DNA of 15,938 bases, from the NCBI GenBank assembly GCA_937899395.1, contig CALBPU010000177.1:1-15938 (forward strand), in the 5' to 3' direction. Of this stretch, positions 7,438-13,783 are shown piece by piece (the first letter of the stretch is position 1; the number at the start of each line of letters is the position of its first letter). Made by a program: the position numbers and the translations under genes. A model generated the notes under the pieces. That model was not told the DNA's origin and did not search any database. It was given only the letters and a program-made list of their open reading frames with translations. The stretch is from an uncultured Fretibacterium sp. GTDB lineage: Bacteria; Synergistota; Synergistia; Synergistales; Aminobacteriaceae.

Positions 7438-8277
7438 TTAGTGTGTAGCTTTCAAATATTGTAAATCTCCGTACCAATATGAAGCCGTTGTTCCTCCGTC
7501 AATCAAAAAATCGCTGCCTGAAATCCAACGTCCTCTGCTGCTCATAAGAAATTCTGCAATATCTCCAACTTCATCAGGTGTTCCTGCTCTTCCGGCAGGA
7601 CAAAGACGAAGCATTTTCAGATACCCTTCAGCTCTTGAGCCGTGAAGTTCATCATTTGCAAGAGGAGTAATAATTATTCCGGGACTGATTGAATTTATCG
7701 TTGCTCCTCGTTTTCCCCAACGTGTTGCTTCATACATTACACGAAGAACGTTACAACGCTTTGAATACTGATAAGCTTTTAACGTATCTGTTATTGCGGT
7801 TATGAACGGTAAACTTAATAATTCTTCTGTTGGTGAAGTTGCAAGCTGTTCATTTTGTTCTTCTGATAAAGCACCGAGACGATGCCCTGACTGAGAAGAA
7901 ATTACAATTCCTGAACCGCCCTCACTGATAATTTTCCCGAACTCCTCAAGCAAGACTGCCGTTCCGTAAAGATCCACTCTTAAAATATCCGCAACCGAAG
8001 CTTGTGAAGGCGATACACCTGCGGCATTGATGAGATTTTTCACAGAACCGAATTTTTGAGCATGTTCAACAAGTTTTATAATTGATTCCCGTGAACCTAA
8101 ATCTGTTGAAATTGTACTCGTTTCAAAGCCTGCATTGTCAAGAATTTCTGCGGCAGCTTCAGCATTTTCCTGTTTCAAATCTGCAAGAACAACATGTTTT
8201 CCTGCTCCGACTCTTCGAGCAATAGCCTGACCGATTGAGCCTGTTCCTAAAAGCACAACTACATCTTTATTTTTCAT
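7438..8277 (-). CDS. SDR family NAD(P)-dependent oxidoreductase
   Basis: This is a 279-residue Rossmann-fold short-chain dehydrogenase/reductase. The nucleotide-binding glycines are in LLGTGSIGQAIA (about 9-20), and an acidic ADL at the end of strand 2 favours NAD over NADP. NAAGVS is the usual NAG motif. The catalytic Ser is in ISSQSG, and the Tyr/Lys pair is in YQYSK (YxxxK). SPGIIITPL and GSDFLIDGG complete the family pattern. The segment of nearly 40 residues between the catalytic Ser and Tyr is longer than in most classical SDRs and may shape the substrate pocket. The start ATG is preceded by AGGTGA, which overlaps the stop codon of the small upstream gene, suggesting translational coupling. 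The substrate is unknown. Confidence 0.92.
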   Translation of the reverse strand: MKNKDVVVLLGTGSIGQAIARRVGAGKHVVLADLKQENAEAAAEILDNAGFETSTISTDLGSRESIIKLVEHAQKFGSVKNLINAAGVSPSQASVADILRVDLYGTAVLLEEFGKIISEGGSGIVISSQSGHRLGALSEEQNEQLATSPTEELLSLPFITAITDTLKAYQYSKRCNVLRVMYEATRWGKRGATINSISPGIIITPLANDELHGSRAEGYLKMLRLCPAGRAGTPDEVGDIAEFLMSSRGRWISGSDFLIDGGTTASYWYGDLQYLKATH

Positions 8278-8287
8278 AATTTATCAC

Positions 8288-8443
8288 CTAGTTAAATTGA
8301 GTAAATATATCATTTGGATCGATGTTGTTAATTTTCCAACAGAGATGACGGCAACGATCCATTTCGCCGTGAGTCTCTTTCAAATATTGCTCGTCTCTGA
8401 TGTCATAAGATTTTCCGTTTCTTAAATTCTCAAATACGCTCAT
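8288..8443 (-). CDS. Small protein resembling the N-terminal cap of maltose/sugar O-acetyltransferases
   Basis: A 51-codon ORF fills the 177 nt gap between the AKR and SDR genes. Its start lies 11 nt after the AKR stop, and its stop codon forms part of the SDR ribosome-binding site. The product begins MSVFENLRNGKSYDIRDEQY and continues with a Cys/Arg-rich helix, RCRHLCWKINNIDPND. This is the pattern of the short N-terminal helical domain (Mac, Maltose_transf_N) that precedes the left-handed beta-helix of sugar O-acetyltransferases. The hexapeptide-repeat catalytic part is missing, so this is either a relic of a deleted acetyltransferase or a retained stand-alone mini-protein. The spacing argues for continued translation. 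The family assignment is from memory of the motif. Confidence 0.6.
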   Translation of the reverse strand: MSVFENLRNGKSYDIRDEQYLKETHGEMDRCRHLCWKINNIDPNDIFTQFN

Positions 8444-8454
8444 AATTGTCTCTA

Positions 8455-9450
8455 TTAAAATGCGTGCTGCTTTGTGTGAGCAATATAAGGAGCTTCAAGA
8501 GCTGCTATTTCGTCATCAGTGAGTTTAATATCAACTGCCGAAGCTGCTTCTTCAACATGTTTAACGCTCGTAGTTCCGACGACAGGTGAGCAGATAAACG
8601 GCTTGCTTAACATCCATGCAAGAGCTTCTTGAGCCATTGAACGTCCGTTCTCTTTTGCGATCTTTTCAAGATTATCAACGACGGCCTTGTCTTGTTCAGC
8701 AGTCTTTTCAGTCCAGACCATAGGAGATACTGCATCAATTTTCGTTCTTGCTGTCTGAGTTCCCCAAGTATGAGCACAACGACCGCCTGCAAGAGGGCTC
8801 CAAGGATTAACGCCGACTTTTCTGTCAAGACATAACGGCATCATTTCGTGTTCTTCTTCACGATAAATCAAGTTATATTGATTTTGCATTGTTATAAATT
8901 TCGTCCAGCCATTACGCTCTGCAATATTTTGAAGCCTCTCAAATTGCCATGCGTCCATTGTGCAAGCTCCGATATAACGAGCCTTTCCACTTTTAACTAC
9001 ATCGTGTAACGCTTCCATAATTTCTTCCATAGGTGTAAAAGCATCGAGCCTGTGAATTTGATACAAATCAACATAATCTAGGCCGAGACGTTTTAAGCTG
9101 TGATTGATTTCGGCCATAATATTTTTGCGTGATAAACCTGCTCCGTTCGGTTTGCCTGCTCTCATCTCAAAATTAACTTTTGTAGCAACGACTATTTCAT
9201 CGCGATTAAGATTAAATTCACGAATTAACTTTCCTGTAATTTCTTCACTGGTACCAAGCTGATAAACATTAGCTGTATCGAAAAAATTAATTCCAAGTTC
9301 GATTGCTTTTTTGAATAACGGTTTTGCGTCCTCAAATTCCATTGCCCATGGGAACACACCGTTTTCTGAACCGGGCTTGCCAAAACTCATCATGCCTAAA
9401 CAAATTCTCGAAACATCTACACCGCTGTTGCCAAGTTTTACATATTTCAT
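8455..9450 (-). CDS. Aldo/keto reductase
   Basis: This is a 331-residue NAD(P)H-dependent carbonyl reductase with a TIM-barrel fold. The catalytic tetrad is visible: Asp58 (FFDTANVY), Tyr63, Lys91 (VVATKV) and His133 (DLYQIHRLD). Cofactor-binding segments near the C-terminus include PVVGTTSVKHVEEAA. Overall it resembles the YajO/YqkF-type bacterial AKRs. An upstream ATG at 9484-9486 would add 12 residues (MKKILILKEKFF). However, GAAGGAGA lies 8 nt before the ATG at 9448-9450, and MKYVKLGNSGVDVSRICLG is the normal AKR start. It heads a three-gene minus-strand operon with the small cap-like ORF and the SDR, opposite a LysR regulator that probably controls it. Confidence 0.93.
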   Translation of the reverse strand: MKYVKLGNSGVDVSRICLGMMSFGKPGSENGVFPWAMEFEDAKPLFKKAIELGINFFDTANVYQLGTSEEITGKLIREFNLNRDEIVVATKVNFEMRAGKPNGAGLSRKNIMAEINHSLKRLGLDYVDLYQIHRLDAFTPMEEIMEALHDVVKSGKARYIGACTMDAWQFERLQNIAERNGWTKFITMQNQYNLIYREEEHEMMPLCLDRKVGVNPWSPLAGGRCAHTWGTQTARTKIDAVSPMVWTEKTAEQDKAVVDNLEKIAKENGRSMAQEALAWMLSKPFICSPVVGTTSVKHVEEAASAVDIKLTDDEIAALEAPYIAHTKQHAF

Positions 9451-9504
9451 AAAAAATTTCTCCTTCAAAATTAATATTTTTTTCAAACTGAATATATTTT
9501 ATTC

Positions 9505-9523
9505 TTGATGATATAATAATCAA
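9505..9523. promoter_or_regulatory. Dyad TTGAT-N9-ATCAA overlapping the LysR-gene -10 (candidate operator)
   Basis: TTGAT (9505-9509) and ATCAA (9519-9523) form a perfect 5 bp dyad in the 121 bp divergent intergenic region. It encloses an extended -10, TGATATAAT (9509-9517), on the plus strand. LysR-type regulators commonly bind short imperfect dyads that overlap their own promoter. Use as an autoregulatory operator is inferred. Confidence 0.4.
9509..9517 (+). promoter_or_regulatory. Extended -10 promoter for the LysR-family gene
   Basis: TGATATAAT matches the extended -10 consensus exactly. It lies 55 nt upstream of the regulator's ATG. No strong -35 is seen. A matching promoter for the divergent AKR gene could not be placed with confidence. 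Confidence 0.5.
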
Positions 9524-9571
9524 ATAGAAAAATTAAATCAGCGATTAAAAATTTTTATCAATGGTGAGACA

Positions 9572-10444
9572 ATGAACACAAAACAAATTGATTATGTTCT
9601 TGAAATAGCTAAGACGAAAAATTTCAACAGAGCTGCCGAAAATTTATTCATATCTCAGCCTGCTTTAACATACCAAATTAAACTCGTTGAAGATGAAATA
9701 GGTTTTAGATTATTTGAACGTTCAGTCAGAGGAGCTGTTTTAACACCTGCGGGAGAACAATTTTGTACGACACTTCGCAACATAAAAACAGAACTCAAAC
9801 GAGCTATTGAACAAGGACAAAATTTCAGCTCGCGTTATCAGACAAATATATCAATCGGGCTTCCTATGAGATCAGCTTTATATTTTTTGCCGAAAGCTAT
9901 CACAGCATTTGAAACTAAAAATAAGGGAATATCTGTTACACCGCATTTCTTGCCGTTATCAGATCCGTCATCATTTCTAAAGGGTGAAGAAGACATTTTG
10001 TTCTCAATGGAAGTTGATGTTAAAAGGATACCTGATATAGAAATTCATAATCTCTTTGAAAGCAAAATTTATCTCATAACGGAAAAATCTGATACGCTTG
10101 CTCAAAAGGAAATTATAAAAATTGAGGATCTGAAAAACAGAACGTTAATGGTCGGAGGAGGTTCGCCTCCTGAACTTCGAGCAGTACAGCAAAGAGTTAT
10201 CGAAAATCTGAATATCCCATATTTTAATAGCAACGATTACGAAACAACTTTAATAAATATTGCAACACATAAAGGAATATGTCTTGCACCGGGATTTCTC
10301 AATGATCATTATAATGAATTTGCGTGGATACCATTTGATTGTCCTGAAACTGTTTCATGTGTCTTATGTACTCATGCAAGCGAACAAAGAAAAAGCGTTT
10401 TGAATTTTGTTAAACTTTTACAAACAATATATAAAGAACATTGA
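9572..10444 (+). CDS. LysR-family transcriptional regulator
   Basis: This 290-residue protein has the canonical LysR N-terminal winged helix-turn-helix: IDYVLEIAKTKNFNRAAENL, SQPALTYQIKLVEDEIG and LFERSVRGAVLTPAG (residues 6-62). A linker helix and a two-lobed substrate-binding-like effector domain (about 92-285) follow. GGTGAG precedes the start by a few bases. It is divergent from the AKR-miniORF-SDR operon, the usual LysR arrangement, so regulation of that operon in response to a carbonyl or redox-related ligand is the natural inference. The effector is unknown. Immediately downstream is a truncated miniature transposable element. Confidence 0.95.
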   Translation: MNTKQIDYVLEIAKTKNFNRAAENLFISQPALTYQIKLVEDEIGFRLFERSVRGAVLTPAGEQFCTTLRNIKTELKRAIEQGQNFSSRYQTNISIGLPMRSALYFLPKAITAFETKNKGISVTPHFLPLSDPSSFLKGEEDILFSMEVDVKRIPDIEIHNLFESKIYLITEKSDTLAQKEIIKIEDLKNRTLMVGGGSPPELRAVQQRVIENLNIPYFNSNDYETTLINIATHKGICLAPGFLNDHYNEFAWIPFDCPETVSCVLCTHASEQRKSVLNFVKLLQTIYKEH

Positions 10445-10461
10445 TAATAGGAATGAAAAAA

Positions 10462-10528
10462 AGGCTTGCCTAGAAGGGAGACCGTGAAACGGCGGAAGGG
10501 TTTGAAATTTTCAAGCGCTTTCACTATA
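10462..10528 (-). mobile_element. Truncated IS630-related miniature element (one terminal inverted repeat)
   Basis: On the minus strand this reads TATAGTGAAAGCGCTTGAAA, then a C-rich CCCTTCCGCCG block and AGGCAAGCC. The first 35 or so bases match the left end of the element at 13115 with few changes. The interior diverges and the far terminal repeat is absent, so this is a half element. The TA-bounded terminus at 10525-10528 is typical of IS630/Tc1-type ends. Confidence 0.7.
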
Positions 10529-10530
10529 AT
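10502..10530 (+). promoter_or_regulatory. Outward promoter formed by the MITE terminal repeat (TTGAAA-N17-TATAAT)
   Basis: TTGAAA (10502-10507) and a perfect TATAAT (10525-10530) are separated by exactly 17 nt. The box spans the terminal inverted repeat and points right toward the D-LDH and flavodiiron genes. It is the best sigma-70-type promoter seen in the window. Confidence 0.65.
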
Positions 10531-10711
10531 ATAATAAGCTCGTTGCAGGCTGCACTGTCTCAAAATCTGTACTTGATACGGACGATTGATGAGCAAAAAT
10601 GTTTACATGAAGCTGAATGTTTGTTTTATTACGCCTATAAACGTCCCTGTAAGCATGAGAACAATTACAGGCAGTGTATATACTGAAATAATATTAAAGA
10701 AAGGAATTATT

Positions 10712-10810
10712 TTGAAACAAATATTGAAAAACGGAGAAAATTTCAAATTCGCAAAAAACGGAAAACATTTTGTTAAAGCAAACAGAAAATTCAAATGGCA
10801 TTGCTACTAA
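10712..10810 (+). CDS. Possible small basic protein, 32 residues
   Basis: A TTG start preceded by AAAGGA (6 nt spacing) opens a 32-residue frame: MKQILKNGENFKFAKNGKHF, continuing through a Lys/Asn-rich stretch to KFKWHCY. Two internal KNG units suggest a loose repeat. The same frame is open upstream to 10589 (73 residues in total), but no ribosome-binding site supports that start. I recognise no family. It lies in the leader of the D-LDH/FDP transcript and could be a leader peptide or chance. Confidence 0.3.
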   Translation: MKQILKNGENFKFAKNGKHFVKANRKFKWHCY

Positions 10811-10852
10811 CTCTTGAATAAAAACCAACAAAAAATCGAGGTTCTGAATTTA

Positions 10853-11890
10853 ATGATAAAAGTTGCGTTTTACGATACAAAAGCGTATGACATTCCGTCT
10901 TTTGAATATTACGGAAAATTAAATGACATACAGTTCAAATTCCTTGAAACGAAATTGAATGAGAATACGGCCGCATTAGCAAAAGAATGTGATGTTGTTT
11001 GTGTTTTTGTTAATGATAATGTAAACAGCGATGTAATACAAAATCTCTATGATAACGGAATAAAATTAATTGCGTTACGTTCAGCAGGTTATAACAACGT
11101 AGATGTACGGGCAGCATTTGGAAAAATTCATGTTGTACATGTTCCTGCATATTCACCTTATTCTGTTGCAGAACATGCTATGGCACTTTTACTCACTTCA
11201 GTAAGGCGCATTCATAAAGCATACAATCGAACAAGAGATTTTAATTTTTCACTAAACGGATTAACAGGTTTTGATTTACACGGAAAAACTGTTGGTATAA
11301 TCGGAACAGGTAAAATAGGAACGATATTCGCTAATATTTGTAAAGGCTTAGGCATGAATGCTTTAGCTTACGATAAATTTCCTGCAAATAACAGCAATAT
11401 TAATTATGTTTCTCTTGATAATATTTTCAAGGATAGCGATATTATTTCATTACATTGCCCTTTAACTGATGAAACACGACACTTAATAAATAAAAACGCT
11501 ATTGATAAAATGAAAAAAGGTGTTGTTATTGTAAATACTTCAAGAGGCGGATTGATTGACGCTGAAGCACTGTTGCAAGGGATTAAAGATAGAATAATCG
11601 GTGCTGCATGTCTTGATGTTTATGAAGAAGAGGCGGATATTTTCTTTGAGGATCGTTCGGGTCATATATTGAACGATGAAATTTTATCACGTCTTATTTC
11701 GATGCCTAATGTAATTGTAACATCACATCAGGCATTTTTGACGGAAGAAGCGTTAAATAATATTGCTGAAACCACAGTCAATAATATCAAGTCTTATTTT
11801 ACAAATAACGGAATTTGCGATAATGAACTTTGTTATCGTTGCGGAAAAATTGAACAATGTAAAAAAGAACGAAAGAAAAAATGTTTTTAA
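10853..11890 (+). CDS. D-2-hydroxyacid dehydrogenase (D-lactate dehydrogenase type) with Cys-rich tail
   Basis: This NAD-dependent enzyme of 345 residues reduces a 2-oxoacid such as pyruvate to the D-hydroxyacid. The family pattern is clear. LRSAGYNNVD carries the conserved region before the hinge, and GKTVGIIGTGKIGTIFA is the Rossmann loop. HCPLTDETRHLINK, VNTSRGGLIDAEAL with the catalytic Arg, CLDVYEEE with the Glu, and TSHQAFLTEEA with the catalytic His follow. A start at 10814 (TTG) is possible, but the ATG at 10853 (MIKVAFYDTKAYD, with GAGG about 12 nt upstream) matches the family N-terminus. The last 24 residues form a five-cysteine tail (C-x4-C-x2-C-x5-C-x7-C), which is unusual for the core fold. 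The flavodiiron gene begins 13 nt later. Confidence 0.92.
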   Translation: MIKVAFYDTKAYDIPSFEYYGKLNDIQFKFLETKLNENTAALAKECDVVCVFVNDNVNSDVIQNLYDNGIKLIALRSAGYNNVDVRAAFGKIHVVHVPAYSPYSVAEHAMALLLTSVRRIHKAYNRTRDFNFSLNGLTGFDLHGKTVGIIGTGKIGTIFANICKGLGMNALAYDKFPANNSNINYVSLDNIFKDSDIISLHCPLTDETRHLINKNAIDKMKKGVVIVNTSRGGLIDAEALLQGIKDRIIGAACLDVYEEEADIFFEDRSGHILNDEILSRLISMPNVIVTSHQAFLTEEALNNIAETTVNNIKSYFTNNGICDNELCYRCGKIEQCKKERKKKCF

Positions 11891-11903
11891 GGAGGACATA
11901 ATA

Positions 11904-13091
11904 ATGAGAAGGCATATCAAAAATAATGTCAGTTGGGTCGGTTATATTGATTGGGAACTTGAGAAATTTCACGGTGATGATTATTCAATCATGAACGGTT
12001 CAAGCCAGAACGCTTATTTAATCGAAGAGGGCAAAAATATTCTTGTTGATACAGTTTGGACACCTCACAGATTTAATTTTGTTGAAAACCTGAAAAAAGA
12101 AATTGATCTCAAAAAGATTGACGCAATAATCGCTAATCACGGAGAATGTGATCATTCAGGTTCACTTACTGCATTAATGGCGGAAATCCCTGACACTCCT
12201 ATATACTGCACGGCAAACGCTGTTAAAAGTATAGAAGGACAATACAGAAAACAAGGTTGGAATTTTAATGTTGTTAAAACCGGCGACACTTTGGACATCG
12301 GCAACGGTAAAAAATTAATTTTCGTTGAAATGAGAATGCTTCATTGGCCTGATTCAATGGCTACATACATGACAGGCGACAATATTTTATTCTCAAATGA
12401 CGCTTTCGGTCAGCATTACGCTGTTGAAGAATTGTTCAATGATAAAGCGAATCAATGTCTCTTAAACAAAGAAGCTATGAAATATTTTGCGAACATCTTG
12501 AATCCTTTTGCGGCAATTTTAACGAAAAAACTTGAGGAAATCGGAAAATTAAATCTTTCGATTGATATTATTGCTCCGTCTCACGGTGCGATATGGCGAG
12601 ATAATCCTTTACAGATTGTGAAAAAATATTCCGAATGGGCAAATGCTTATCAGGAAAATCAGGTTACAATAATTTATGATACGATGTGGGAAGGTACAAC
12701 AAAAATTGCTCATGCAATAGCTTCCGAAGCCGCAAAACAAAATCCTGAAACAGTTGTAAAAGTTTTCAACATTGCTAAAGCTGACAAAAACGAAATTATG
12801 ACCGAAATATTTAAGTCAAAGGCAATAGCTTTGGGTTCTCCGACAGTTAGCAACAGTATATTATCGAGTGTTGCAGGTTTAATTGAGTTTGCTAAGCAGT
12901 TGAAGTTCAAGAATAAAAAGGCTGCTGCATTTGGTTGCTACGGTTGGAGCGGTGAAAGCGTGAAAATTTTGCAGGAGAAACTTAAAGATTCAGGCTTCAA
13001 TGTCGTTGATGAAAACATAAAATCAATGTGGGTTCCGACTGAAGAGGATTACGAAAAAATTCCTGCTCTCGTAACGGCTTTGCTTGCGTAG
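11904..13091 (+). CDS. A-type flavodiiron protein (rubredoxin:oxygen/NO oxidoreductase family)
   Basis: This 395-residue cytoplasmic protein reduces O2 to water, or NO to N2O, protecting anaerobes. The N-terminal metallo-beta-lactamase-like domain carries the diiron ligands HGECDH (H-x-E-x-D-H), the His in MLHWPDSM, the Asp in FSNDAFGQHY and the His in APSHGAIWR. From about residue 250 a flavodoxin-like FMN domain follows: IIYDTMWEGTTKIA (phosphate loop), LGSPTVSNSIL and FGCYGWSGESVK. There is no C-terminal rubredoxin or NADH oxidoreductase domain, so this is class A and needs an external electron donor. Upstream in-frame sequence is open to 11763, but AAGGAGG (11889-11895) fixes the start at ATG 11904. 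It is cotranscribed with the D-hydroxyacid dehydrogenase. Confidence 0.96.
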   Translation: MRRHIKNNVSWVGYIDWELEKFHGDDYSIMNGSSQNAYLIEEGKNILVDTVWTPHRFNFVENLKKEIDLKKIDAIIANHGECDHSGSLTALMAEIPDTPIYCTANAVKSIEGQYRKQGWNFNVVKTGDTLDIGNGKKLIFVEMRMLHWPDSMATYMTGDNILFSNDAFGQHYAVEELFNDKANQCLLNKEAMKYFANILNPFAAILTKKLEEIGKLNLSIDIIAPSHGAIWRDNPLQIVKKYSEWANAYQENQVTIIYDTMWEGTTKIAHAIASEAAKQNPETVVKVFNIAKADKNEIMTEIFKSKAIALGSPTVSNSILSSVAGLIEFAKQLKFKNKKAAAFGCYGWSGESVKILQEKLKDSGFNVVDENIKSMWVPTEEDYEKIPALVTALLA

Positions 13092-13112
13092 AGAATCCCT
13101 CCATCACAGTAC

Positions 13113-13141
13113 GTTATAGTGAAAGCACTTGAAAAATTCAA
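13113..13141 (-). promoter_or_regulatory. Leftward promoter-like box in the MITE terminal repeat
   Basis: On the minus strand TTGAAT (13136-13141) and TATAAC (13113-13118) are 17 nt apart. This is the same architecture as the box at 10502-10530. Here it would fire leftward, antisense to the end of the flavodiiron gene. Confidence 0.35.
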
Positions 13142-13256
13142 CCCCTCCACCGCCAAAACGACCCTCCGTCCCTTATCAAGGATGGCAAGTCTCCCTAAGT
13201 TAGGGGAGATGTCAGTGAAACTGACAGAGGGGTCTGTTACTTTTTAAGTGTTTTTA
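13115..13256 (+). mobile_element. IS630-related MITE with internal hairpins
   Basis: This non-coding element of about 140 bp is bounded by TATA. The left terminal repeat is TATAGTGAAAGCACTTGAAA. The right end, read on the minus strand, is TATAAAAACACTTAAAAAGT, a degenerate copy. Inside are TCTCC...GGAGA (13190-13209) and a perfect TGTCAGT-GAA-ACTGACA hairpin (13210-13226), flanked by C-rich and G-rich stretches. It shares its left end with the half element at 10462-10528. It carries no transposase and is presumably mobilised by an IS630 enzyme. The right TATA is shared with the adjoining IS630 copy. Confidence 0.72.
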
Positions 13257-13649
13257 TAGTTAAAGCACTTGAAAATTCATGTTAAAAAAATACATGAGTT
13301 ATCCAGAAAAATACAGAGTAAGGACGTTAGCATATCGTAGAGAAGGTCATACATTAGAGCAGACAAGCAAAGTGTTCAAGGTCGATATAACAACAATTCG
13401 TAATTGGGAAAAACGGTTGAGGGAGGAAGGTTCATTAGCAAATCATGAAATAAAACGGCCGTTTAAGAAGATTGACCCTGAAAAATTGCGTATGTATGTA
13501 AAAAACAATCCTGACGCTTATTTGAGAGAAATTGCCGATGTTTTTAAGTGTTGTCCGACGGCAATCCGTAAAGCGTTACAAAGGAAGATTACGCGAAAAA
13601 AAAGACCACACATTACAAGGAACAGTTAGCGGATAAGACTATTAGCTGA
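13257..13649 (+). mobile_element. Left part of an IS630-family insertion sequence, truncated
   Basis: The left end TATAGTTAAAGCACTTGAAA (from 13255) begins the IS 22 bases before the transposase ATG. orfA is present. The orfB region entered by a -1 shift continues only to TGA 13647-13649, then the sequence changes to unrelated DNA. The right half, including the whole catalytic core and right terminal repeat, is missing. Confidence 0.75.
13279..13629 (+). CDS. IS630-family transposase OrfA (DNA-binding half), remnant
   Basis: This 116-residue protein has two helix-turn-helix units typical of IS630/Tc1-mariner transposase N-termini. The first is TLEQTSKVFKVDITTIRNWEKR (about 25-46) and the second is YLREIADVFKCCPTAIRKALQR (about 82-103). 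It ends RKKRPHITRNS shortly after an A8 run at 13596-13603. Slipping back one base there gives KTTHYKEQLADKTIS and then TGA at 13647. KTTHYKEQ is how orfB of this family normally continues. The -1 site is therefore retained, but orfB itself has been lost. The catalytic DDE domain is absent, so the protein cannot transpose. Confidence 0.85.
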   Translation: MLKKYMSYPEKYRVRTLAYRREGHTLEQTSKVFKVDITTIRNWEKRLREEGSLANHEIKRPFKKIDPEKLRMYVKNNPDAYLREIADVFKCCPTAIRKALQRKITRKKRPHITRNS

Positions 13650-13783
13650 AGTTGCCTATAAACAAAAAAACTGACACGGTGAAATTTTTGCCAATTTAAT
13701 ATTAAAGGAGTTGTTTGAATAATGTATGTCATTAGGCTAACTACCAGTGAGGAAAACAATGGTTGCTGGACAGTATGAATTGA
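13630..13783. other. Junction between the IS630 remnant and the accessory block
   Basis: Apart from the IS tail to 13649 there is no full gene. An 18-codon reading frame (13722-13778, MYVIRLTTSEENNGCWTV) follows AAAGGAG at 13704-13710. It may be the detached N-terminus of the next gene. A second frame (13759-13812, MVAGQYELINTKDNDLE) overlaps it. Confidence 0.4.

Larger units (their letters stand above)
10445..10852. other. 408 nt region between the LysR and D-LDH genes: MITE half, promoter, possible small ORF
   Basis: The left part holds a half MITE and its outward promoter. From 10531 to about 10711 there is no convincing gene. One 7 bp dyad, CCTGTAA (10646-10652) with TTACAGG (10665-10671), is present. 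An in-frame reading from 10589 exists but lacks a ribosome-binding site. No riboswitch or tRNA was recognised. Confidence 0.5.

Noticed and set aside
8607..8828. 73-codon minus-strand frame inside the aldo/keto reductase gene
   Set aside because: It overlaps a gene with a complete catalytic tetrad and looks like an out-of-frame translation.
10372..10596. 74-codon minus-strand frame over the LysR 3' end and the half MITE
   Set aside because: It spans a coding 3' end and repeat sequence, with no recognisable protein features.
13141..13256. CRISPR-like repeats
   Set aside because: The repeated motifs are inverted and belong to one MITE. There are no regularly spaced direct repeats.
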